DNA of 64,000 nucleotides from JAGRKR01 sp041397725 (GCA_041397725.1 JAWKVZ010000007.1:186001-250000), one strand, 5' to 3'. Shown: positions 16,971 to 25,507, counted from the stretch's first letter. Notes: generated by a model from the sequence alone, not told the origin. Numbers and translations are program-made.

Positions 16971-18719
16971 TCAGGCCATGATCATGCCGGACGAGAGCAT
17001 GTCCTGGGCGGTGTGCCCGTGCCATCCCTCCAGCATCACCACGTCGACGAAGTCCCCGCCGACCTTGACCGACACCATCGTGCCTTCGTCGCCATCCTTG
17101 AGAGTAACGACGTCCTCTATGCTGTCGTATTTCATACCCTTGAGGAATTCGTGAAGATTGAGGACATCTTCGTCGGAGAAGTCGGTGATGGTGTCGACAC
17201 CGAGGTGGTTGCCCTTGGTGTCCACCACGTCCTTGGCGTACCAGACGTAGGTGTCCTTGCCGGCTTCGCCCGTGAACGTGTCGGCGCCACCGAGGCCGCG
17301 GAAGCTATCGTCTCCGGAGCCGCCCTCGAAGACGTTGTCCTTCTTGTCGCCCCGGAAGGTGTCGTCGAAAGCGGTGCCGATGACCTTCTCGACGCTCCAG
17401 ATGCGATCGCTGCCCATGCCGGTGACGGTGTGGTTGTTCAGGTCGGCAACGATGCCCCTGCCGGCGTCGGAGAAGTCGATCGTGTCGAAGCCGGAGCCGC
17501 CGTCGTAGCTGTCGTCGCCCTCGCCGGCGATGAACACATCGTCTCCGGAACCGGCGTCGGCGGTGTCATGGCCAGCGCCATCCGCAATGACGTCGTTGCC
17601 CGAGTTGCCGGCGAGCGTGTCGTTGCCGTCGCCGCCCGAGAGCAGGTCGTCGCCGGTGTTGCCTTCGAGGTGGTCGTCGCCAGCGCCGCCGTACACTTCG
17701 TCGTTGCCGATGCCGCCGCGTACGTCGTCGTCGCCGTCACCGCCGTCCAGCACGTCGTTGCCCGAGTTGCCCCAGATGCGATCGTCGCCGTTGCCGCCGG
17801 CCACGTAGTCGTGGCCCTGCATGCCGTAGAGCTCGTCGTTGCCGTCGCCGCCGTCGATGACGTCGTCGTCCGTCGAGGTGCCGTTGCCCGAAGGCATGCG
17901 CGGCAGCAGCGCGGCATTGGTCGTGCCGACGTCGATGCTGATCACGACGTCGTCGTAGTCCTTGTCGCCGCCGGACCACAGATCCTCGAAGCTGATCTTC
18001 ACGGTGCCGGTCTTGACGTCGACCATACCGACCAGGTGCTTGACCCCGTCGGCGTTAAGGTCGCTGTCGCCGTGGAAGCTGGTGTACTGGTTCTTGGCGT
18101 GGGCGTACTCGGACGTGATCTGCGTCATGCGGCCCTTGCCGTCGACGTAGTAGAGCGACAGCGCGGACGTGTCGTTGGCGTTGCCGGGCTTGCCCGCCGC
18201 GTCGAGGAACACGAAGCGGCCATCATCGTCGCCGAGCAGTTTCTGGTTGCTCTTGCTCTGAGCGTAGGCGTTCGGCAGCATGAAGAAGCCGATGCGGTCG
18301 CCCGCCTTGAGCGAAACGTCGGTGCTGCTCTTGCCTGCCAGGAGGTCGCCACCCGAGTTCTTGAGCGAGGCGTTGTCGAACAGGATCTCGACATCGTAGA
18401 TCGAGCCGTCGGCGCCGATCTTGTACATGCCGATCGTGTTCTGGAAGCCGGCGCCGTCACCCAGGAATGTGACGCGGGCGTCGACATCCTCGGCGATCTT
18501 GAAGCGCGACAGGTCGGCCTCGCCGCCCATCTTGGCGCCGCCGAAAATGTTGTCATCGCCGCCTTCGCCGCCGATCGTGTCGTCGCCGCTGCCGCCGAGA
18601 ATTGTGTCGTCGCCGTCGCCGCCGGTGATGACGTCGTTCTTGCCCTCGCCGGCAATGAATTCATCGCCGCTGCCGCCGACGATCACGTCGTCCTTGGGTG
18701 TTCCGATAAGGTCGCTCAT
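16971..18719 (-). CDS. RTX calcium-binding protein with internal DUF4114 domain
   Basis: Acidic protein of 582 residues. Residues about 8-62 and 285-415 are tandem nonapeptide RTX repeats of the GGxGxDxxx kind (for example GGDGDDTILGGSGDDTI), which fold into Ca2+-loaded beta-rolls; further copies lie near 450-490. Residues about 70-263 form a DUF4114-like domain ending FEDLWSGGDKDYDDVVISID. The C terminus (TYVWYAKDV..., DTITDFSDEDVLNLHEFL) resembles the type I secretion end of many RTX proteins. There is no N-terminal signal peptide, consistent with type I export, but no ABC exporter is nearby. It lacks the beta-helix catalytic module of AlgE-type epimerases. Position in the alginate-like cluster suggests an extracellular polymer-binding role. 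Confidence 0.85.
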   Translation of the reverse strand: MSDLIGTPKDDVIVGGSGDEFIAGEGKNDVITGGDGDDTILGGSGDDTIGGEGGDDNIFGGAKMGGEADLSRFKIAEDVDARVTFLGDGAGFQNTIGMYKIGADGSIYDVEILFDNASLKNSGGDLLAGKSSTDVSLKAGDRIGFFMLPNAYAQSKSNQKLLGDDDGRFVFLDAAGKPGNANDTSALSLYYVDGKGRMTQITSEYAHAKNQYTSFHGDSDLNADGVKHLVGMVDVKTGTVKISFEDLWSGGDKDYDDVVISIDVGTTNAALLPRMPSGNGTSTDDDVIDGGDGNDELYGMQGHDYVAGGNGDDRIWGNSGNDVLDGGDGDDDVRGGIGNDEVYGGAGDDHLEGNTGDDLLSGGDGNDTLAGNSGNDVIADGAGHDTADAGSGDDVFIAGEGDDSYDGGSGFDTIDFSDAGRGIVADLNNHTVTGMGSDRIWSVEKVIGTAFDDTFRGDKKDNVFEGGSGDDSFRGLGGADTFTGEAGKDTYVWYAKDVVDTKGNHLGVDTITDFSDEDVLNLHEFLKGMKYDSIEDVVTLKDGDEGTMVSVKVGGDFVDVVMLEGWHGHTAQDMLSSGMIMA

Positions 18720-18821
18720 TACGCTCGCCCCTGATTCTGAATCTGGCTTTCCCTGAATGTCTCAACAGGAAATCTACCCCAAAACTTTCATCGCTTTGCT
18801 TAGATCGACGTGATGATTTAC

Positions 18822-18833
18822 CGAAAATTTTCG
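18822..18833. promoter_or_regulatory. AT-rich palindrome upstream of RTX gene
   Basis: The 12-base sequence CGAAAATTTTCG is a perfect palindrome inside an AT-rich stretch (about 18760-18860) about 100 bases upstream of the RTX start, in otherwise GC-rich DNA. It could be an operator or promoter-proximal element; no regulator is identified. Confidence 0.35.
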
Positions 18834-18905
18834 ATGATGCATTTTTCGTAAAATTGTCTGCGATCGGGGCCGGATCGAAGCTCACGCGATAGTCCGCCGG
18901 ACGAG

Positions 18906-18934
18906 AAAAAGGGGCGCCGACTGGTCGGCACCCC
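18906..18934 (-). terminator. Rho-independent terminator after algD
   Basis: Read on the minus strand, a 10-bp GC-rich stem with one G-T pair (GGGGTGCCGA with TCGGCGCCCC) is followed at once by five T bases, about 30 bases past the algD stop. This is the clearest intrinsic terminator in the window and separates algD from the RTX gene. Confidence 0.82.
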
Positions 18935-18964
18935 TTCGTCCTTCCGGGTTTCCTGCCGCGAGGT

Positions 18965-20371
18965 TTACCAGGCGATGCCGTGGTAGGTGGCCTCGGCCGG
19001 TGACTTCGGATAGAGCCGCGCCAGGTCGAGCACGTGAACGTGAGCGGGCCGCGCCTCGATCGCCGCCCGGAATTCCGGGGTGGCGTGCGTCACGACGACG
19101 ACGTCCGAGCTTTCGACCAGCGTCCGGGCGTCGGCGCAGGTCATCTCCGGCAGCCGGTCGATAAGGCGCGCCTGATGCGGCTGGGCGTGGCGCACGTAGT
19201 CGATCTGGCACTGCAGGTGCGGTCCGAAGTTCAGGTTGGGGTCGTAAGCCGCCAGCGTGTCGCCACGCTCGAGCAGCATCGCCATCAGGTCGAGCACGGG
19301 GCTCTCGCGCAGATCGTCCGTGTCAGGCTTGAAGGTGACGCCGAGGACGCCGACGCGCTTGCCGCGGAAGGGCTCGAGCTGGCGCATGGCCTCGCGGACG
19401 TGCCGCTGGTTCGAGGGGATCAGGCTCTGCACGAGCGGCAGGTCGACGCCCTGCTCCTCGGCGAGATGGCCGACGGCGCGCACTTCCTTGGGCAGGCACG
19501 ACCCGCCGAAAGCGAAGCCTGGCCGCAGATAGTAGGGCGACAGGTTCAGCTTCGTGTCCTTCACGAAGATGCTCATCACCTCGTGGCTGTCGATGTCGAG
19601 CGACTTGCAGAGCCGGCCGACCTCGTTGCCGAACGCCACCTTCGTGGCGTGCCAGACGTTGTCCACGTACTTGACCATCTCGGCGGCCTCGATGGTGCAG
19701 AAGATCAGGCGCTCGTCCACGGCGGTGTAGATGCGCGCCACGATCTGCTGCGAGCGCTCGTCGGAGGCGCCCACGACGGTTTTAGGCGGCGCGAAGAAGT
19801 CGGCGACGGCGACGCCCTCGCGCAGGAACTCGGGGTTGAAGCACACGCCGAAGTCCACGCCGAGGCGTTTGCCGGAGGCGGTCTCGATTTCCGGGGCGAC
19901 GACGTCGAGCGTGGTTCCGGGCGGCACGCTGCAGCGCAGGACGACGACGTGGAAGCCGTCCTTCATGGCCAGGGCCTGACCGATGGCGCGGCTCGCCTGG
20001 CGCACATAGGTCAGGTCGCAGCTGCCGTCGGGGGCCGTCGGCGTGCCGACCGACATGAAGGTCACGTCGGTGTCGAGCACAGCGGCAATCAGATTGTCCG
20101 TGGCGTCGACGCGGCCGTTCTGCACGCCGTCCTGCAACAGTTCCTCGAGGCGCGCCTCGACGATCGGCGCGTGTCCGGCCTTGATCGACTCGACTTTTGC
20201 CGGGGAGATATCGACGCCGACCATGCGGAAGCCGAGGTGGGACAGGCAGGCAATCGACACCGCGCCGACGTAGCCGAGGCCGATGACGCTGATGGCCGGC
20301 TTCTCGACTTCGGGCGTGGTGCTCACGGCACCGGACGTGCTCGCTGCGGCGAGCGGACGCAACATGTTCAT
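18965..20371 (-). CDS. algD: GDP-mannose 6-dehydrogenase, AlgD-like
   Basis: NAD-dependent nucleotide-sugar dehydrogenase of 468 residues, predicted to oxidise GDP-mannose to GDP-mannuronate, the alginate precursor. It matches Pseudomonas AlgD along its length: SVIGLGYVGAVSIACLSH, GVDFGVCFNPEFLREG, EMVKYVDNVWHATKVAFGNE, KLNLSPYYLRPGFAFGGSCLPKEVRA with the catalytic Cys, GVTFKPDTDDLRESP and a GIAW C terminus close to AlgD's GICW. UDP-glucose dehydrogenases lack several of these stretches. An N-terminal extension of about 25 residues precedes the Rossmann strand; a further upstream start is less likely. It lies 169 bases downstream of alg8, same strand, with its own possible control sites. Confidence 0.87.
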   Translation of the reverse strand: MNMLRPLAAASTSGAVSTTPEVEKPAISVIGLGYVGAVSIACLSHLGFRMVGVDISPAKVESIKAGHAPIVEARLEELLQDGVQNGRVDATDNLIAAVLDTDVTFMSVGTPTAPDGSCDLTYVRQASRAIGQALAMKDGFHVVVLRCSVPPGTTLDVVAPEIETASGKRLGVDFGVCFNPEFLREGVAVADFFAPPKTVVGASDERSQQIVARIYTAVDERLIFCTIEAAEMVKYVDNVWHATKVAFGNEVGRLCKSLDIDSHEVMSIFVKDTKLNLSPYYLRPGFAFGGSCLPKEVRAVGHLAEEQGVDLPLVQSLIPSNQRHVREAMRQLEPFRGKRVGVLGVTFKPDTDDLRESPVLDLMAMLLERGDTLAAYDPNLNFGPHLQCQIDYVRHAQPHQARLIDRLPEMTCADARTLVESSDVVVVTHATPEFRAAIEARPAHVHVLDLARLYPKSPAEATYHGIAW

Positions 20372-20453
20372 GGCTACTCGAAACTCCCCGTTTGGCCCCT
20401 GATGACTCTGGCGGTCGTTGCCGCGCGCCTGGCTCATTGCCTGACCAGGGCGT

Positions 20454-20471
20454 CACGTGATTTCACACGTG
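20454..20471. promoter_or_regulatory. Paired CACGTG sites between alg8 and algD
   Basis: Two CACGTG palindromes separated by six bases lie about 85-100 bases upstream of the algD start. Symmetric spacing in a short intergenic region suggests a regulator site or RNA hairpin. No protein is assigned. Confidence 0.35.
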
Positions 20472-20540
20472 CTACGTTCGGGAGGATCGCAAACGGAGGT
20501 AGGTATCAGATGAAAATGATCGATAAAATTCTTCGAGAAC

Positions 20541-22121
20541 TCAGAAATTGAAAGTCTTCCAGAAAACGTGCCAATCCGGCGTTTCCAGCAATTGTGTGTA
20601 AACGATAACGGAAAGAAACAATGCGGACACCGACACGAACGTCAGGTAGGACGCCATGGCGTCTCGGGCGCGGTCGGCGAACTTGCGGCCGCCGAGGCCC
20701 TGGGTCTGGTTGCCGCGGTTGGCCCACTTCTGTTTGGACAGCCGCCAGATCATGTAGACCTTCACCGCCGCGTTGAGCAGCTGGTTGGCGTAGAGCGTCC
20801 AGGCAAAATTGAGATCGACGCGTCGCGCATAGGTGAACAGCACCATCGACAGCAGCATGCGCGTGACGGCGACGTAGAGGATGTAGCTCATCAGGAACGA
20901 CGAGCCGACCCGGCCCGTGGCCGCGACGGCCAGCACGGGGCTCACCAGCATCGTCCACATGGCGATGCGCTGGTCGACCACGCACCACCAGATGAACACG
21001 GGCATGCGCCGTGGCCCGAGGGCGATGGCGCGGGCGCCGTTTCGCAGCATGTTGCCGGACCAGCGCCGGAGGTTCTCGACCATGCGGGTGTAGCCGGAGC
21101 CGTGCACGATCTCGATGGTGTAGCCCGTCGCGTCCGGCACGTAGAGCATCTTCACGCCGTGCCGCAGCAGGCAGTACCAGGTGCTCTTGTCGTCTCCCGA
21201 TAGGAAGCGGAACGTGCCCCAGAGCCAGTGATTGAGGTAGTCGGCCTCCTGGAGGCGGATGAATTCGTGAGAGGTGATGTGCGTGGCGCGGAACACGGAC
21301 ATGCGCCCGGTCAGCGTCAGCACGCGGCCCGACAAGGCGTGCGACTGCATGGCCAGGCGACGCTGGGCGAAGCGCATGGCCAGCCACGACTGCATCCACC
21401 ACGGGCCCTTGCAAACGACCTCCTCGTCGGTTGTCAGGGCGTGCAGCTCGGGGTCGATCGCGAACAACGGCAGGCAGCGGCGCATGTTGCCGGGGGCGAG
21501 CACGAAGTCGCCGTCCATGAAGATGACGAGATCGTCGTCCTTGAGGCCCGCGCGGGACATGGCGCGCAGGATCAGGGCGATGGCGACCCGCTTTCCTGGC
21601 TGGTTCTGGCGGATGATGCGCAGCGTCACATCCAGATCGGCGCCGGCGACCTGCAGGTACTCGGCGATGACGCGCTCATCTTCCGGCTCGCTGGAACCCA
21701 GCCAGATGGTGCCGGGCACGCCGATATCGCGCAGCTCCCGGCAGAGGCTGCGGATCACGGCTTCCGCCGTATCCCGCTCCTCGCGAAAGGTGGTCATCTG
21801 GATGTGGACATGGCGTGGCCGCCAACCGGAATCCCATAGGTCGGCCGCCTTCCTGGCCATGGCGGGGTAGGCCCAGCGACCATAGATGACGGCGCGGATC
21901 GCATGGTTGAACCACCACGCGTAGCGCCAGATCCCGAGCGCCCCGATGACGTAGGTGATCTCGCGGATCGACGGGTCCCAGATGGTGTTCGGGATTGCCG
22001 ACGCGGCGATGAAGCAGATGGAGAAATAGACGAGCAGCTTGAGTTGGACGTCGACGGACCACTTTTCGGCAAAGCTGACCGGCGTCTCGGGCGGCTCGAT
22101 CCACTTTTCCTTCACGGACAT
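20541..22121 (-). CDS. alg8: Alg8-like mannuronan synthase glycosyltransferase
   Basis: Inner-membrane family-2 glycosyltransferase of 526 residues predicted to polymerise GDP-mannuronate. Two N-terminal hydrophobic segments precede the cytosolic GT domain, which shows VHIQMTTFREERDTAEAVI, the donor-binding VIFMDGDFVLAPGN, TDEEVVCKGPWWMQSW, the LSGDDKSTWY region and a RRW acceptor motif in RMVENLRRWSGNML; several C-terminal membrane helices follow. Gene order and sequence match Alg8 better than cellulose synthase. The start MSVKEKW has AGGA eight bases upstream and lies ten bases past the alg44 stop; a longer frame overlaps alg44. It forms an operon with alg44. Confidence 0.86.
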   Translation of the reverse strand: MSVKEKWIEPPETPVSFAEKWSVDVQLKLLVYFSICFIAASAIPNTIWDPSIREITYVIGALGIWRYAWWFNHAIRAVIYGRWAYPAMARKAADLWDSGWRPRHVHIQMTTFREERDTAEAVIRSLCRELRDIGVPGTIWLGSSEPEDERVIAEYLQVAGADLDVTLRIIRQNQPGKRVAIALILRAMSRAGLKDDDLVIFMDGDFVLAPGNMRRCLPLFAIDPELHALTTDEEVVCKGPWWMQSWLAMRFAQRRLAMQSHALSGRVLTLTGRMSVFRATHITSHEFIRLQEADYLNHWLWGTFRFLSGDDKSTWYCLLRHGVKMLYVPDATGYTIEIVHGSGYTRMVENLRRWSGNMLRNGARAIALGPRRMPVFIWWCVVDQRIAMWTMLVSPVLAVAATGRVGSSFLMSYILYVAVTRMLLSMVLFTYARRVDLNFAWTLYANQLLNAAVKVYMIWRLSKQKWANRGNQTQGLGGRKFADRARDAMASYLTFVSVSALFLSVIVYTQLLETPDWHVFWKTFNF

Positions 22122-22131
22122 CGCCGATGTC

Positions 22132-24567
22132 CTACTGCGCGCCGGCGCGGGTCGCCGGGCCGAGGGCCGCGATGCGGCCGTCACGAGGTTTGTGCGCCGG
22201 CTCGAGCTCGGGCTTGTCTGGCATGCGCCTCAACTCGGGCTGCCGGCGCGCCCATCCGGCGAGAGCCGCACGCAGCCGTACGCCGATGAGCCAAGCTCGG
22301 TCGAGCGAGCGGCGTGCAAGGTGCTCCATCAGGTGCCGGACCGACGGGCGCGAGGGGTGGCCGGCGGGGACAGCCGCCGCCTGCGGGGCTGCCAGACTGG
22401 CGAGGGCGAGGCCGGCATCGACGTGGGACGGTCGGCCTCTGCCAAGGCCGCTGACGCGGTCCTGCTTCTTCGGCTCGGCAGGCGCGCCGAACATGCGATC
22501 GGTCAGGGCGCGCAACCGCTCCTTCAGCTCCTTGTGCATCTCGTCGGCCGTGCGCAGCGGCGCGATGCGGCTCAGGCGCTCCCTTGCGTCGGCGCTGATC
22601 TCGCGCCAGGACCGGCTCGGCACGAGCCGGGCGAGGCGCTCGCGCATGTCGGCGGCGATCTCGGCCGCGGTGCGCTGCGGCACGAGTTGACGCAAGCGGT
22701 GTGAAGCCGCCTGGAGTGGATCGGACGGCACGTCGCGCTGCTGCAAGCCGGCGTCCTGCTGGCGGCGGGCCTTCGTGGCGGGCGCCGTTCGGGGCTTGCC
22801 CGGGACGGCAGTCGGGTCGACGGGCTTCGGCGCGGCGGGCGCCGGTGCCGGCTCGGGCTGCAACGGTGTCGGCTTGGACGGCGCCGGCTGCGGCGCCTCG
22901 CCGGTCGCGAACGTGGTGATGCGCTGCTTGACGGCGTGCAAGGCCTGGCTCGTCGAGCGCTGCGGGAAGATGACGATCACGGGCAAGCCGGCCCGGTAGC
23001 GCTCGGGGTCGCGGATCTTCTCCTGATCGAGGAAGGCGATGATGACCTTGGCCGAGCGGTCGAGATTGCCACGCCAGTTGTAGCCGGCCGCCTGCTGGCG
23101 ATCCTGCTGACGCACGAAGCCGGTCGTACGGTCGATGCGAACGACGCGACCCTTCACGGTCTCCGAAAGGGCCGGGATGAAGACCGGAACCTCGTCGCCG
23201 AGGCCGACGCGCAGGACCTCGTCCTGCGTGAGATAGGCGGTCACCTGACGCTTCGTGCGCTGCTCCAGGACCGCGAGCACGGCGCCCTTCTTGACGTTGG
23301 TGGTGCTGGCGCGAGGCAGCTCGAGGATCGTGCCGTCGAACGGCGCGCGGACCGCCAGGCGCTCGCGGTGGCGAACCATGGTGGCGCGGCGTTCGGTGGC
23401 CAGCTTGATCTGTTCCTCGGCGAGTTTCACCTGCGCTTCGATCTGGGGCAGGTCGCCCACCATGTTGTCGCCGGTGTAATGGCGCTTGCCGATATTGCGT
23501 TCGAGCAGCTCCAGTCGCGCCTTGAGCTCGACCTTGCGCGCCTCGAGCAGCTTGCGGATCGTCACGAGCTTGCGCTCCGCCTCCTCCAGCTTGGCTGCCG
23601 GCGTGTGCCCCTTGTCGTGCAGCGCCGCCAGCCGGGCGTAGGTCGCCGCCGCGGCCTTGAGATCGGCCTCCAGGCCGTCGACCTCAAGCTTGGCCTGCTG
23701 CACGCCCTTGAGCTCGATGGTGGCGAAGCTCTCGACGCGCTCGATCTCCTCCTTCTGGCGGCGGATGAGGTAGGCGAGCTGAGCCTGCCGCTCCTTGACG
23801 GTGATCTCGGCCATCTCGATCTCGCGCTCGAGTTGGTGGTCGACGAGCGCGACCACGATGTCACCCGCGCGGACGTGGTCACCCGGCTTGAACTTGCCCC
23901 AGACCGCGCGTCCGTCGGTCAGGGCCTCGACGGACTCGACCGGGGCCGAGATGACGGCCGTCTGGATCTCGAGGCGGAAATAGTTCGAGTACACGAGGAG
24001 GCCCGCGTATCCGATGATGACGAAGCCGATCACGGCATAGACGGCGGTCATCGCCAGCGCCCGGATGGGCCAGCGCTTGATGGGAACCGTCTTGCTCGGA
24101 TTGGGGTCGGGCTGCAGCGAGGCCGGCGTCACCGGCACGTCGATGCGGTTGATCGTGTCGGCGACCTCCGACATCGAGCCCCGCACCAGCTCCTCGATGA
24201 AGTGCTGCATCAGCTCGGCTTCGCGCTCGCCGAGGTCGATGAACTTCACGGCGAAGAGCCGCCTGTCGTCGTCGCGGCGAACGACCTCGCCGGTGACGCT
24301 GAAGGCAACCTCGAACCCCTGGAAGGGCAGTGACAGCGCCAGCTTGACGTGCTCGGTCAGCTCGGGAAGCGTGCCGGTGAAGTCCTCGATGCGAAGGCCG
24401 CCGAGGCTCCAGTCGGCCGCGCGCACCCGCGTACCGGCGACCGACACGTATATCGGAGCCGTCACACGATGGTGACGTCTCTGATCCGGTCGCTCTCGCT
24501 TGATCTTGACGGCCACGGACTGGGAACTCGACTCTACGCAGAACTGAACGGCTCGGCAGCCCGCCAT
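22132..24567 (-). CDS. alg44: Alg44-like PilZ/HlyD polymerisation protein with long C-terminal tail
   Basis: Protein of about 811 residues. Residues 30-125 are a PilZ domain with the c-di-GMP-binding residues present: R30-x-x-x-R34 (RRHHR) and D52-x-S54-x-x-G57 (DWSLGG). A membrane helix at about 168-194 leads to a periplasmic HlyD/membrane-fusion-like part with long coiled-coil arms (about 210-560). This is the Alg44 layout, the c-di-GMP receptor that activates Alg8. Unlike Pseudomonas Alg44, a Pro/Ala-rich tail of about 250 residues follows, with three 20-residue repeats. The start is uncertain: a GTG at 24516 just before the PilZ motif and an upstream ATG at 24693 are alternatives. Confidence 0.82.
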   Translation of the reverse strand: MAGCRAVQFCVESSSQSVAVKIKRERPDQRRHHRVTAPIYVSVAGTRVRAADWSLGGLRIEDFTGTLPELTEHVKLALSLPFQGFEVAFSVTGEVVRRDDDRRLFAVKFIDLGEREAELMQHFIEELVRGSMSEVADTINRIDVPVTPASLQPDPNPSKTVPIKRWPIRALAMTAVYAVIGFVIIGYAGLLVYSNYFRLEIQTAVISAPVESVEALTDGRAVWGKFKPGDHVRAGDIVVALVDHQLEREIEMAEITVKERQAQLAYLIRRQKEEIERVESFATIELKGVQQAKLEVDGLEADLKAAAATYARLAALHDKGHTPAAKLEEAERKLVTIRKLLEARKVELKARLELLERNIGKRHYTGDNMVGDLPQIEAQVKLAEEQIKLATERRATMVRHRERLAVRAPFDGTILELPRASTTNVKKGAVLAVLEQRTKRQVTAYLTQDEVLRVGLGDEVPVFIPALSETVKGRVVRIDRTTGFVRQQDRQQAAGYNWRGNLDRSAKVIIAFLDQEKIRDPERYRAGLPVIVIFPQRSTSQALHAVKQRITTFATGEAPQPAPSKPTPLQPEPAPAPAAPKPVDPTAVPGKPRTAPATKARRQQDAGLQQRDVPSDPLQAASHRLRQLVPQRTAAEIAADMRERLARLVPSRSWREISADARERLSRIAPLRTADEMHKELKERLRALTDRMFGAPAEPKKQDRVSGLGRGRPSHVDAGLALASLAAPQAAAVPAGHPSRPSVRHLMEHLARRSLDRAWLIGVRLRAALAGWARRQPELRRMPDKPELEPAHKPRDGRIAALGPATRAGAQ
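22495..22674 (-). repeat. Three 20-residue protein repeats in Alg44 tail
   Basis: Three contiguous 60-base units encode RTAAEIAADMRERLARLVPS, RSWREISADARERLSRIAPL and RTADEMHKELKERLRALTDR. The shared pattern is R-x-x-x-E-x-x-x-x-x-R/K-E-R-L, predicted amphipathic helices. A preceding QAASHRLRQLVP looks like a degenerate fourth unit. Confidence 0.75.
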
Positions 24568-24867
24568 GCCGAGATGAGGACTGTCTCGACCCGGATGACG
24601 GGAGCTACACTGCGTCTTGTCGCATGGCTCGGTTAACGCTGCTCTACTGTCCGGCGAGTGCGACGAAGAATAAATTCCGAGTCCGCGAGACACCTTTTTA
24701 TGTGTGATATGAAATGGTTAAGCTTTGGCGCCGTTTGGTGAACGAGTATGCGTGAAAGCCTCAAGCCGTGTGCCGGAATGGGACGCGTGAGGCGCCTTTC
24801 GAGCACGTGCGGCGGCCCAGAATCTCAGCGAACACATCATCTGCGAAATTTGGTCACGGCCGAGCAG
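24568..24867. other. Upstream region of alg44, no gene seen
   Basis: About 300 bases between alg44 and the methyltransferase, which both run leftward. An AT-rich patch at about 24665-24725 stands out from the GC-rich surroundings and probably holds the alg44-alg8 promoter. No convincing sigma-factor boxes could be fixed by eye. Confidence 0.4.
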
Positions 24868-25437
24868 TCAGGGCGTTGCCCAGGGGTGATCCCGGCCGAC
24901 GGCGGCGATGCGCTGGACGATGCGTGCGCGCGGCTCGCTGACCTCCCGATGCTCGTAGGCGACGACGACGAGGCGAGGCAGGGCCGCTTCCAGCAGCTCG
25001 TTCGGCCGCAGCAGGAACTCCGGATTGGCGGGACGGCCGAACCGTTCATTGCCGACGGCGAAGGTCTCGTAGATGAGCAGTCCGCCCGGCGCCACGGCGG
25101 CGACGATACGGGGCAGCAGCGGTCGCCACAGGTAGTTCGTGACGATGACGACCTCGAAAGTCTCTTCGCCGACCGGAAACGCACCGCCGGACTCGAGATC
25201 GGCGGCGATCAGGCGGGCCCGCGGCTCCCCGCGCAGGTCGGCGACGCCCGCCAGGGTGCGGTCTATGCCCGTGACGGAGAGGCCCAGTGCGAGTGCGAGG
25301 CGCAGATGCCGCCCCTGCCCGCAGGCGACATCGAGCGCCCGGCCGCCCGCAGCGACGCCCGTCAGGAAGCGCTCCACCCAGGCCGACGGAGGGGAGGCCG
25401 GCGAAGGGGGAAGCTCCGGCGTGTTCGGCGTCGTCAT
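24868..25437 (-). CDS. Class I SAM-dependent methyltransferase
   Basis: Cytoplasmic methyltransferase of 189 residues with motif I ALDVACGQGRHLRLAL, motif II SVTGIDRT, EVVIVTNYLWRPLLP and GGLLIYETFAVGNERFG. The last two patterns are close to the TehB/UbiE-like small methyltransferases of unknown substrate. The start MTTPNTPE is chosen because the longer frame upstream runs into the dapF leader without conserved sequence. It is divergent from dapF with 70 bases between starts. Confidence 0.8.
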   Translation of the reverse strand: MTTPNTPELPPSPASPPSAWVERFLTGVAAGGRALDVACGQGRHLRLALALGLSVTGIDRTLAGVADLRGEPRARLIAADLESGGAFPVGEETFEVVIVTNYLWRPLLPRIVAAVAPGGLLIYETFAVGNERFGRPANPEFLLRPNELLEAALPRLVVVAYEHREVSEPRARIVQRIAAVGRDHPWATP

Positions 25438-25507
25438 ATTCTGTCCTGCGGCCTGGTAATGGGCTATGAAGGGGCTTTCCAGCGGATGGCAGGCTCGACG
25501 CGCCCAC

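Noticed and set aside
17251..17870. Regularly spaced repeated DNA that might look like a CRISPR or tandem-repeat array
   Set aside because: The repeats are 27-base codon blocks for GGxGxDxxx RTX nonapeptides, imperfect and in frame, without unique spacers.
15903..18734. A 943-codon open frame on the plus strand opposite the RTX and lyase genes
   Set aside because: It is antisense to genes with clear family motifs. Its Val/Ala/Asp-rich translation is the mirror of the RTX repeat codons, which rarely give stops in GC-rich DNA.
24478..24693. Upstream ATG of Alg44 adding 42 residues
   Set aside because: Leader contains no hydrophobic or conserved stretch; a start closer to the PilZ motif is more likely, although the exact codon stays open.
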